Source: Diplolepis rosae (lineage: Eukaryota > Arthropoda > Insecta > Hymenoptera > Diplolepididae). From it: 64,000 nucleotides of DNA. The position numbers and the translations under genes were made by a program. Every line of letters begins with the position of its first letter. Within the stretch, counting starts at the first letter, position 1. The stretch is taken from NCBI GenBank assembly GCA_030998225.1, contig JAPYXD010000680.1:9610001-9674000 (forward strand), in the 5' to 3' direction. Below, piece by piece: positions 24,501 to 34,023 of this stretch. Under the pieces are notes generated by a model. The model saw nothing but the letters and a program-made list of their open reading frames with translations, did not search any database and was not told where the DNA came from.

Positions 24501-27500
24501 TTGAAGAAGTTATTGCAAAAAAAGTCAAAATTTCAATGTTTTCTTAAATTTTAAATAATTTTCGAAGCAATGAACATTGTTGAATGTTCTTAGGTTATTT
24601 CAAAGCTAAGATTCTATAGAATCGCAATAAATTGTCTTCATGAATGTATAATTTTTTTCTTGCATAATGAAAAGAGTTGAAGTTGTAACAAAAAATTACA
24701 AAAATTTCGGAAACATTTCATTTGTAGGTAAATCATAATAAAGATGATATGAATATATATTTCAAGGGAATTCAATACAAAATTCATGATTATATGTTCG
24801 ATTTTCTAGAAATTCAGCTTCAAAATTAGTCCAAAAACATTTTAAAATGTTGATTATTTCGGAAGTTTTATAAAATTTAAGAAAACATTGAAATTTCGAC
24901 TTTTTCTGCAGTAACTTCTTAAAAAATTAACAAAACGAATTGGGATAATTTAAGGATTAATTCAAACAAAAAATTAAAATGATCAAAAATATTTTATTCA
25001 AAGTAATCTCCATTGCTATTTACACATTTTTCCCACCTTTCCGGAAGGTGATGAATTCCACGCCAATAAAACTGTTCGTCTTTTAAATCAAACCAGTTAT
25101 CCAGCCATTCTCGTACATTTTCGTACGAAGTGAAGCGTTGTTCAGCGAGAGCGTGGCCCAGTGATGCGAACAGATGGTAATCTGACGGAGCCAAGTCTGG
25201 AGAATAAGCGGCATGCGCCAGTATTTCCCAACTGAACGTCTCGATCGTTTCCTTGACCCGTTTCACTGTGTGTGATGGGGCATTATCGTGAAGAAAAATG
25301 ACTTTGTGTTGCCGTCTTCGATAATCCGGTCATTTTTCTTGTAATGCTCGATTTAAATCGATCATTTGCTGTTGGTAGCGATTCGTGTTGACAGTTTCAC
25401 CAGCTTTTTGTAGCTCTTCATCCAGTAAGGCTTGCAATTCATTGTCTTCGAACTTTTTCTGTGGTTTTCCACGATCTTCGTTTCTCACATCAAAATTACC
25501 ACTTTTGAATTTTTTAAACCACTCAAAACACCGTGTTTTACCAAGAAGATGTTCCCCGTAAGCTTCGACAGGCATTCGATGCGATTCTGCAGCAGTTTTC
25601 TTCAAGTGATAACAAAAAACCAGTGCTGTCCGCAAATCGTAGTTCGTAGGCACAAAACTCGACATTGTTGATGCTTGTAGTAAATACACTCGTATATCGA
25701 ACTTGAGTTGTTATCTACTGAAAATCTTTCTCAGCTGCTACAGGGAGAAGATGGCGCTGCAGAAGCGGTCGTACGGTCCTTAAACTGATGGCAAGCACCA
25801 TCTATAGGGAAATTCCGGTTTCATACTTCTAGACCTGGTATTTCATGATACACTCAGAAAGAAGTCTGGTTAAAACGATCAGAATTCCGGTTATTTCCAC
25901 CCAAAGAAAATGTTACCGAGAGCCGTAATAGTAATTCTGGTTAAAAATTTTAGAAATTCTAGTAAACACTTTTCGGTTGTTTTGATCTTTTATTCCAATT
26001 AATGTAATAAAACTTTCTAGTTGATATTACCGTAATTTTTCCAGTTAAAAATTTCTCGTTATATTCATGGTTGTATTCCGGTAAATTCAACTAATTTAGT
26101 CCTTTTAACAATACCATTCTCCTAGTTAAATTTACTAAAATACCCCGGTTGAATTCTAACATAACCTTAAAATATATAATGATTTAAAGACGTGGGACTT
26201 ATAGTTTTCTCAATAAAAAAAAATATATTTAGTATTTAATTATTTTATTTATATTACTATCCAAAATGTACATTTGAATACATACAAATCCATAATCTAC
26301 AAATTTCTTTACCTTTGAATGTTTCCTTTAAGTTATCTAACTTTAATTCACTGAACACCTTGTAAACTTTATTCTCCATTTCTTTGAAACTTTGTGAAAA
26401 TAATTCGAGACAAGACGCGAGATCATTAAGATTTCTTTGGACTCTATTTTGCTTTCGTTTTCACTTGTGTTTGCAAACGGCCTAATACTCAACATAACTA
26501 ACAGGAAACCGGTATCAACATTTAAATTTATTTTTTGTTTGTTCAAGTTAGTACGAGGGACACTATTTAGATTTTGAGCCTGATAATTAAAACAGTTATT
26601 TGTCATAAAAAATTACTGTATTATTTTCCAAAGCATTCTCCTTTATGATCTATACACTTTTACACGCGTTCGAACCATGTCTCATAGCATTCTTTTTATT
26701 CCGCTTGAGACATTTTCCAAACATGGTTTTGTCAAATTATGTGGGATCCAACAGGAACAAATCTTTTTCACGGCTAAATGTTCATACAATATTTTATATA
26801 TGCTGGTGGAACTAATGCCTAAGGTAACCTCAATCTCACAGTATGTCATATGACGATCTTGCATTGTCAGTTTTTGCACAGCATTAATGTTTTCTGGCCT
26901 AACAACTGATTTTGAACGACCTTTACAAATTCGTCGGTGAGACACAATTTTCAAGTCACTGTGAACAACACAAATAACGCTCAAATGACAAAACGTTCTG
27001 AAGGTGGTTATTGTCAAAAATGTCAAATTCTCCAGTGCAAATGTCATATGGAACCTGAGAACACTCAGTGTTGCCAAGGCTCAAAATAAAAGTAGTATCC
27101 TTCGCACGTTTTAAGGTAAGGGATGTTTCCATAAAAAATACGGATCTCAGTACTGTCTTTCGTTACTTCAGGAGGTTGATGTTTTATTTTAGGTTTTTCG
27201 CAATAAAAACTTCGATGTTACACGGATATAAGTGTCGTTTTTCATTGCGTAATATAATTTATGTTAAATATTATGTTTTGGACAATACAATTTTCGTTAA
27301 AAATAATTCGAATACAGTCTATAACTGCCTGATCTACAATATTTGCTCTTAAAAAAAACTGTGTGACTAGAATCACTAAGTGGTCTCGTAATTGGTCTTC
27401 CCAATGAACAAGAGTTTCTCCCTTTTTTTGTATTCTAGGAAAAATTTTCTACTACCGTTTGGCAATTGTTTTTCATTTCTCTAATCAATTTCTTCATTAA

Positions 27501-29353
27501 TTACACAAATTGGTACAGATCACCGATTTCAATTAGATTGTCTTGGCATTTCTTCATACTTTACGTAATTGTTTAATTAATCCTCAAATATATTGAATAC
27601 AATTTCTGAGCATAAATGCATTACATCAATTACAAGCGTACCTGTACATAGAAAAAAATAGTTCACTAAAGTTGATAGAACTGTTTAAGAGTTGGGAATA
27701 CTGGCATTTACGGAACCGAGTTATAGAAAGTTTAAAGAACTTTTCAGAATAAAATGCAGAACGTTCCATGATTTTTTCTGAATGTTTCGAGTTTTATCCT
27801 GAAAAGTTATGTAAATTTTATAGATCTCTGTTCCGTAAATGCCTGTACCCCCAACTCTGAAACAGTTCTATAAACTTTACTAAACCATTTTTTTCGTGTA
27901 CCGGCCAACAGACGCTACGCTTGGCATCCTTTTCACTCGCGTCGATCCGCGCGCTGTCTCTTACACCGTCGCACTCTCTAGCGGAGCCAATTTTTCATTG
28001 TTTGAAAGCTAGCAGAAATTCACGAGTGACAACTTTCATAGGGCACTTTAATATAGTTGGACAAGTGAATACGAGTGCTTTTCGAATCATAATGACTCGT
28101 GATGCTCTTAGGCTTAGCATTGGCCTTCAGTATGTGCACGGACTGGGCCACAGTACAAAAATGCTGCTCAGCAGCAACCACCGTTGCTAACCGACCGGTA
28201 TAATGATAATTAGCAATCGATTACTGATCACCAGCATTTTCTTTTTTTGCGTGTATAAAGAAAACTCTTCGATAAAATCCGATATATGGTTTTCTGCGGG
28301 GAAGCTCCTTAAAACTCCGTTTTGGATATTTAAATCATCCTTCATTTCCACATAATTAAAACTTATTTTTATATAGGAATAACAAAAATGAATTTATAAT
28401 TTGATGACAGAATACCCGAAGCTCAAATAGGACCACATTATGATTTGATTCATAAAATTGGAATTGCTACCGGAATACCTTAACCCTCCGTTACCAAACA
28501 TAAAAATTGTTACACGGTTACCAAACCCTAGAGGATTTCCCTCTGCGTGTTAGAACATCTGCAGTGTTGCCAAATGTTGCGACTACTTGGTTGAACATGT
28601 AACATCAAAATGTGGCAACACCGCACTCAAGATCTCAAGCTATTTCCATTGCATGAAAGTCAAACTATGGAGGGATTCCCTCAAAATTCACGTCACCTTT
28701 GGTTTTGAAAAGTGATTACTGAATGAGTATTCTACTTAAACATTTTTTATTGTTACAAAAAGCTTTAGGAATAAATCGTGGAAAGGTATTCAAACGGACC
28801 AGACTGTGTGAGGCGTAAATTAAAAGTTATTTCGAAAAAACTGACCCCACTGAGGGAATCCCTCATATGTTTGATAACGGAGGGTTATCAGACGTGCTTT
28901 ATTATCTTTTTTCCGTTGCCCAAATTCTCAGAAAGATACTCTGTAAATTAGAAAAGTTTTCTTGCATGAACAAATAAATATATAATTTAGTGACGTTGTC
29001 CGATTGATTCATGGCCTTAAATGGAAAGAATAATCTGAAAATTATCTACTTAACTCTTTTTTATATAATTAAATTATATGGTCGGCAATGTACGTTATCT
29101 GCGTCTGAGAATTGAAAAGCTGTATTCAAATAAAAAGGCTGTAAGTTTCAACCTAAATTCAAAATCCTTTGATCAAAACTGAATAACTAGCCTGAACAAA
29201 ATATTATAATCGAAAATTACGACATTGCAATCAAATTCTCAGAAATATCTAACAAAAGTTGTAATTCCGACATAAATTACTAAGATTGTACGTACCCATA
29301 GGATCAGCGATGACCATGGCGGCATAGAATAAATACGAAATAATAATTCTCAT
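18558..29353 (-). CDS. Catalytically dead secreted serine-protease homologue, gene B
   Basis: The exons are 29353-29296, 24313-23970, 19417-19376, 19227-18937 and 18728-18558, the same lengths and phases as gene A, giving 301 residues with no internal stop. There is a signal peptide, then Lys-IFNG at 33-37. The catalytic positions are Glu74 (TTGEC), Glu129 (YEVGVIM) and Thr248 (GDTGSPL). CGWG is intact. Thr at the Ser195 position is not known to give normal protease activity and the other two residues are also gone, so a binding or decoy role is expected. Changes against gene A are scattered substitutions without frameshift, which argues for selection on the protein. Intron 1 (5 kb) is loaded with mariner debris. 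Confidence 0.85.
19666..20275. mobile_element. Foldback element, unit B copy
   Basis: An uninterrupted version of the element split at 10186-11935. The arms contain CGACATATGATCTCCAAAAC on the left and GTTTTGGAGATCATACGACG on the right. It lies in intron 2 of gene B. Confidence 0.6.
20857..20953. repeat. Conserved hairpin in intron 2, unit B copy
   Basis: Same inverted repeat as 12247-12341, with TTTCTTCAAT opposite ATTGAAGTAAG. The exon-like FSPDECSLC remnant follows at 20943-21049, again with an in-frame stop and an AG/GTACGT donor-like end. Confidence 0.6.
21064..22260 (-). pseudogene. Mariner transposase copy, 3' end truncated, unit B
   Basis: On the minus strand this is the same family as the full copy at 58454-59745. 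The 5' terminal repeat ends at 22260 (ACACATGGATCAATAAG on the minus strand) followed by TA. The frame is broken several times. Catalytic context FHQDN (about 21350) and YSPDLAPSD (about 21240) remain. The 3' terminal repeat is lost at about 21064. Compared with unit A, about 335 bp of host sequence is missing at the insertion. Confidence 0.85.
22293..22480. mobile_element. 188-bp palindromic MITE, unit B copy
   Basis: Orthologue of 12833-13020 with the same arms and the central ACAATACATTG. Confidence 0.7.
22549..23444. mobile_element. CACGGAGAGAA-ended MITE, complete, unit B
   Basis: Inverted ends CACGGAGAGAAAAACATTGC (left) and CACGGAGAGAAGAACATAGC (right end, other strand), 896 bp. The unit C copy at 38897-39866 is flanked by TA on both sides. 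The interior is AT-rich, with repeated CTATGTTT motifs near the right end. There is no transposase. Confidence 0.75.
24347..24945. mobile_element. Tc1-like terminal repeat and foldback arms, unit B
   Basis: Same element as 14787-15345, beginning CACTACCGGTCAGAATTGTC. It carries about 150 bp of extra sequence (24570-24720) relative to unit A. Its right side abuts the truncated mariner. Confidence 0.45.
24994..25838 (-). pseudogene. Mariner transposase, internally deleted, unit B
   Basis: The minus-strand start is at 25665 (MSSFVPTNYDL). A helix-turn-helix N-terminal part runs to about residue 85, then a large deletion joins it to the catalytic tail (LQKAGETVNTNRYQQQ). One frameshift near 25325 precedes the tail with YSPDLAPSDYHLF, ending at a stop near 24994. 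The first catalytic Asp region is within the deletion. The 5' terminal repeat CCAGGTCTAGAAGTATGAAA begins at 25838 next to TA. The 3' repeat is missing. Confidence 0.85.
25851..26470. mobile_element. CACTCAGA-type element, right end lost, unit B
   Basis: It begins CACTCAGAAAGAAGTCTGGT after TA and is colinear with 40809 onward in unit C, minus the two nested MITEs found there. The right terminus is absent: homology jumps near 26510-26520 from the unit C equivalent of 43622 to 44277. Confidence 0.6.
26554..27104 (-). pseudogene. Mariner relic with internal deletion, unit B
   Basis: Terminal repeats are recognisable at both ends (CGAGGGACACTATTTAGATT on the left; CGAAGGATACTACTTTTATT on the other strand at the right). 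The left end is preceded by TA. In between, only the N-terminal DNA-binding part of a mariner transposase remains (GRSKSVVRPENINAVQ, CEIEVTLGISSTSIYK, LYEHLAVKKIC) plus a short tail. The catalytic domain is deleted, making it MITE-like. Confidence 0.8.
27647..27898. mobile_element. 252-bp palindromic MITE, TA-flanked
   Basis: The two halves are inverted copies. The left arm contains AGTTGATAGAACTGTTTAAG and CATTTACGGAAC; the right arm returns GTTCCGTAAATG and AACAGTTCTATAAACTTTAC. TA borders both ends (27645-27646, 27899-27900). Only unit B has it. Confidence 0.8.
27900..28470. other. Unit B-specific GC-richer block
   Basis: An 89-codon ORF runs 27921-28190 (start MASFSLASIRALS). It shows no domain, signal or relatives elsewhere in the window. 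The composition change suggests inserted sequence, but a real small gene cannot be excluded. Confidence 0.25.
28484..28884. mobile_element. MITE with TTAA target and CCCTCCG ends
   Basis: The left end is TTAA then CCCTCCGTTACCAAACAT. The right end is ATGTTTGATAACGGAGGG then TTAT; the unit A copy has TTAA there. A TTAA target and CCC termini are the hallmarks of piggyBac-type mobility. The 401 bp carry no ORF. Confidence 0.75.
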
Positions 29354-29393
29354 TTTCTTTATTTTCGGGTCTGACACGATGAAGAGAAGTTAA

Positions 29394-29434
29394 CTTTTTA
29401 TATTGTACTATAACCACTAAGGGCAGCTCTTATC
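29394..29434 (-). promoter_or_regulatory. Gene B promoter: TATA box and GATA half-site
   Basis: TATAAAAAG on the minus strand at 29394-29402. Upstream, GATAAG (rc of CTTATC at 29429-29434) keeps one half of the GATA palindrome; the other half is lost by a small deletion. Confidence 0.55.
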
Positions 29435-30916
29435 GGCGAGTCTTAAATCTTACTTTGTTAGTTTATTCTTCGAATTCTCAAAACATTTTAAACGAACTTG
29501 TTCGGTATCGGACTAAATATTTTCCGATAAAAATTAATATAAATTCTATAAAATATAGGTTGTTATAAAAATATAAAATACTCTATAATATTTTTATTAG
29601 ATAACTTTGATACAAAATTTGTGTTCAACTGAACTGACACGCTTGAAATATTACGAAAAAATCTTGAATAAGTACTACATTCGTCAAGGCCATCGGAAAA
29701 ATAATTTTAATACCTGCTGATTCGCAAGTTAATGTAAAAATGTATCTTTATTATTTAGACGTGCTTGGAAAACCGTCTGAAAGATTACCATTTAATTGGT
29801 AAATTTACAAGTGGAAACTAGTCACCATACTTCGTTTATTTTATTAAATGTTTTAAAATAGTTCAGATAAATCCGAAAATGATTAAGCTCTTTGTGATCA
29901 TATATCAACAAAATCTTAAAGAGCTCAAATTCAGAAGATGCCTCCAACCTCGCAATCACATCTAAATTTAAATGTAATTTTCATATAATTCTTTGTTTAC
30001 TGTTATGTGAAGTGCCGTGCACTTAGTGATTTCCAAATGAAAGGGATACTAAAAATCTGCCTGCTTAAGCGCACGTGACATTTGAGAAAAGTAGCAATTT
30101 CATGGAACAATTCGGCCCAGTTTCTTCATTTTTGTGTCCAAAATACACAAAGTTTTGTTTTCAAAATTTGGGAAATTGTGAAAAAGATGAAAACGGACAT
30201 AGATAAACTACTTCTGGTTTTAATAATGAGAAAAAAAATCCAAAATATTTTGTAAAATTGAACTTTTTTGTTTCCGAAACCATATATAGTCTATCTACAT
30301 CCGTTTCTAACCTCGCTACAATTTCGCAAATTTTGAAAACACAATTTTAGCTAATTTAAACATAAACATGTAGAAACCTACAATCAATAAAATTTGCTAA
30401 TTTTGGAAATATCACATGACCTTAAGACCAAGCGTAAAAAATCAAACTCCAATGGTGAATTGACAATGAATAGATAGAGTAATACTGTTAAAAGTTGGGA
30501 AAGAGAATCGGTAATTCAAATTTAGACACTCCAAGCTAGTCTCTCTCTCTCTCTGCTAGCCTCCCTCCTCCAGAAGAGGTATGAAAAATTGTATTTTAGA
30601 TATTAAAAAATGGGCTAAAAGTTATATTGTTGCTGTTTTTTCAGATATCGGTCTCATGAGAAATATCTGTACTACATTTTCCGGCTTTTATTTATGGAAA
30701 ATCTCATGCTCAAATATAAAAGAAATAAAAGCCGCTTGTAGATGCTTTTTTCGATCGTCTTCTAGACTCTAAAAATAGTTGAATTAGCGGCCAATTTGAG
30801 CTCTACTAGACGTCTAATAGAACTTTCGGCGGAATATCGGAACGTCTTCTAGAGCTCTCCCGTTTTTCCCAATACGTTGTTTCAGACGTCTAATAGATGA
30901 TCTTGTGTTACGTGTG

Positions 30917-32617
30917 TTAAATGTAGAACTGGGATAAATAATCAGGTTGGACAAAGTATGAAGTTTTAAATTTTGTATTTTAGTATGATCTCCAAGTCGT
31001 AAGCTATGATATAACACAGAAGCAATTGAATAGAAAGTTGATATTCAAATGGACATAACAATAATTTTAGAAAGAGAAAAAGAAAAAGGATGCGAATTTC
31101 TAGTGATAGCTATTGTTTTGTATAAAATTTAAATTTGGCAAACTTAGGATTCACAAAGTCAGATAATTTCGAAGAGTAATTAATGCTACTTAACTGATCG
31201 AGAGCCAGAGAGCCAAAAGCCCAGTTCCTCGTCACCGCTCTGGTTTTATAATTTTTTATCTAATCCCTTCCCACCTCTCTCTCTGTTCTTTCTTTCCTTT
31301 TCTCACTCTTCGCTTTTCTTTCTCCTTACTTTGTCATATACAGCCACCAGACCACGGGTCGAGAACACGTCACTCACGTAATACGTGTGCCTGAATGTGT
31401 GTATGTGTTCGTGAAGTGTGAAGTGACACATGTTCCCCCCGTGCGCCCAATCGAACTGCCATATGACCTTTCCTGATGCCCAAGTCCTCATTAACCTGCA
31501 GGTCTAGCCCAGCTTTGACACCTTGTTCAAGCCCGCATTCACCTGTTCGTACACCCGGCCGCGGTGTAGGTTTAGATCAACTTTGGTGCACCGACTGTCC
31601 AAGCTATCATTGTTCCTCTCGGAAGGTATATGCCTTGAACACACTGTTTGAGACAACCGACTTCCTCTTTCAGGCCTAGATCTGCTTTGGACAGTTATGT
31701 TATTTCTTTACAACTTAATCATCAACATTTAATCGTCAACGTAAACATCCTTATTTAAACCATCAAATTCAAATTAATATCAATCCCTTAGCACTATCGT
31801 AGACTATCTCTCTTTTTTTCTTATACAACTTTAAAATGAATCATGGTTCCCATGAATATTCGGCTCCCGGACTATCGATCAATTTTACATCCTTAATATT
31901 TAATTACAATATCTCTCATTTCAATGATTAACAAATTATTACTTTACGTCTAGCTTACGGAAACTAAATAATATATATGTATACATATAAGTATCGTGCT
32001 TAATGATGAATTGCTAAATCACTACTTTGTTCATTCTCCAATTAGATTCATTCCCATTATTGAATGAACATAATTCTATTGAATTAAAATAAACAAAAAA
32101 AACATAATAATAATTCGTCATCGCAAACTAGATTTTAATCGTAAACGAAACAAAGGGCTTCATACGCGTCATGATAACTAACTCAAATAACGCGAAATAT
32201 AAACAACTTATGATGCGGCCATTGCGGATCAAATTATATTTTTAACAGATAGCGATTAGTAATTCCAAGTCATATTTTTCTACGAAACAATTCTTTTGAT
32301 ATTCAACCGACGTGGCAAATGTACGCTTATTTATCCTAAAGTTTAACATCATGAATCCTTAAAATTAAAGACATTACAAAGATATAAGAATTAAGTATAA
32401 TTAACTCAAATCATTATGTTTACTCAAATTTATTTTAAATAAATTGTAAAGGAATAACCCACGCATAAACCTACTTCAATCCGTAACAACGTGGGTTAGG
32501 TTATACATTATTCCCGTAGTGACCAATCTTTCAGTCATATAGTAAGTGTTATGTCCAGAGAATTGGTTTCTTATTTCTGTAACCGATCTGTCGCTGTCGT
32601 TGCTGAGAAGCAAGCAT
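30917..32617. mobile_element. Possible solo LTR or retroelement fragment
   Basis: This 1.7-kb block is present only in unit C. It starts TGTTAAATG and ends GCATTAACTA, a short imperfect inverted terminus like that of LTRs (TGTTAA...TTAACA). Its composition changes along its length (CT-rich and GC-rich near 31200-31680, AT-rich after). No coding domains, primer site or clear target duplication were found, so solo LTR is only one reading. Confidence 0.3.
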
Positions 32618-32837
32618 TAACTACTCTAGCTTGCACGCGTGCGGCTTCAATTTCACACATATTAATTCGAAAAAGCGAAAGATAGTCAGGACATGATTTT
32701 ACTACTTACTCTTATCTTTAACAATTCTGCTGGTGCACTAAGCGTGAAGTGACCCGACATTTTCACTCAAAGACCACAGGGAAAGATCTATCTGACCACT
32801 CCACACTTGCAGTAGCTTGGGCGAGAAAAAAAAAAAA

Positions 32838-33542
32838 GGGGGGTCGTCTAGTGTGACGGATCAAAAAAATCGGTTTTTTTTTCATAAATCACGTCTAAAA
32901 TTCCTTTTTTGAAGAAGAAGAAGGTGTACTTCATGGACCAGGCATAGCAGATTGATGGTGAGACAATTTTTTTATTATGGATAATGTACACCAACTTTAA
33001 TTTGCGTTTTTCTCAAAACACGTTTTTTCGAAACTGCTGCCACGATATCTCAAAAACTATTTCACTGTTAATGCTCAACTTTTTACAGCATCTTTAGAAT
33101 ATGTCCTACTACAAATTAAGCTAAAAGAATCAAGATTGCTTTGTTAGTTTTTTTCTCAATTATATAGACGTGATAAATAGTCGAAAAACTAAGATTTTTT
33201 TTGGTGAAGCAAAAAAATACTTTTTTTTGGAATTCGTACTTTCTTTTAATTCATTTTGCAGTTTTAAGTCTCAGGAATAAAATGGCGTTTGGTTTTTTGA
33301 TCTCAGATAATTAGAACGCCCGGAATCATGGCAGCAGTGGAGCAACTTTTTTCATTACGAATTCCCGTTGAGCGGTGCATCTCCGATATTATTCAATATA
33401 TTGGCCTCAAAAAATTAAAAAATTTTGTCCAAATGTACTCAAAGAAGAAATAAAATTCAAAAATTATTTTACTGGAACGGGTTTTTGAATAATGACTGTC
33501 AAAAAAAGCATAAAAATACGGCCTTCACACTAGACGACCCCC
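32838..33542. mobile_element. MITE with GGGGGGTCGTCTAGTGTGA ends
   Basis: The left end GGGGGGTCGTCTAGTGTGA is mirrored by TCACACTAGACGACCCCC at the right, followed by TTAA. Unit B has the uninterrupted site near 18070-18078 (AAAAGTCCCTTAACC). It is 705 bp with no ORF. Confidence 0.75.
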
Positions 33543-33975
33543 TTAACCAAAACTTGTATGCAGGATTTTGCTGGATAATCTGATTCAATTGTCGCAGCGC
33601 TTCTGAGAGTCCTGCGTAGATATCGCGATGTGCGTATGAGTTGATGTCACATAACAATTTTCTTCGGCACTTCGTAAGAAGTGAATAGTTCATCAGAGTG
33701 CCTGCCGAGTCATTATTTTTACAGATATAATAATTTAATTCCAAAATTACAATACTCTCATGCACTCTGATCAATTACAAATAAAAATATTTTACTTTTA
33801 AACTTATACCCATACTTAAGACAGGAAATGATCAAGAATTTTGAAGAAGGATTGAATTAAGGACAGCTAGACGTATCAGTAACCTACCCCGAAGTCGTCG
33901 TAAAATAAAAATTAGTCAGATAGCGACAATTATTTTTTTCTTTTCTTTTAAAGATGACTTATGGCGCTTACTAGA

Positions 33976-33981
33976 TTTATT
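33976..33981 (-). terminator. Poly(A) signal of gene C
   Basis: AATAAA on the minus strand, 43 bp past the stop, conserved with genes A and B. Confidence 0.55.
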
Positions 33982-34023
33982 TTCCATGTCTTGTTGACTA
34001 CTGTTACTATTTGCAGCTGCTGC

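Larger units (their letters stand above)
17165..29480 (-). repeat. Tandem duplication unit B (carries gene B)
   Basis: This second copy holds gene B with the same exon order and sizes. The part 17165-18557 is its 3' flank, with a unit-specific insertion at about 17630-17865. Unit-specific insertions include mariners at 21064-22260, 24994-25838 and 26554-27104, a MITE at 27647-27898 and a MITE at 28484-28884. Parts of unit-A sequence (matching 12450-12785) are deleted beside the first mariner. Confidence 0.85.

Noticed and set aside
31261..31680. Possible gene in the GC-richer part of the unit C insertion
   Set aside because: ORFs on both strands are short and lack domains; composition alone is not enough.
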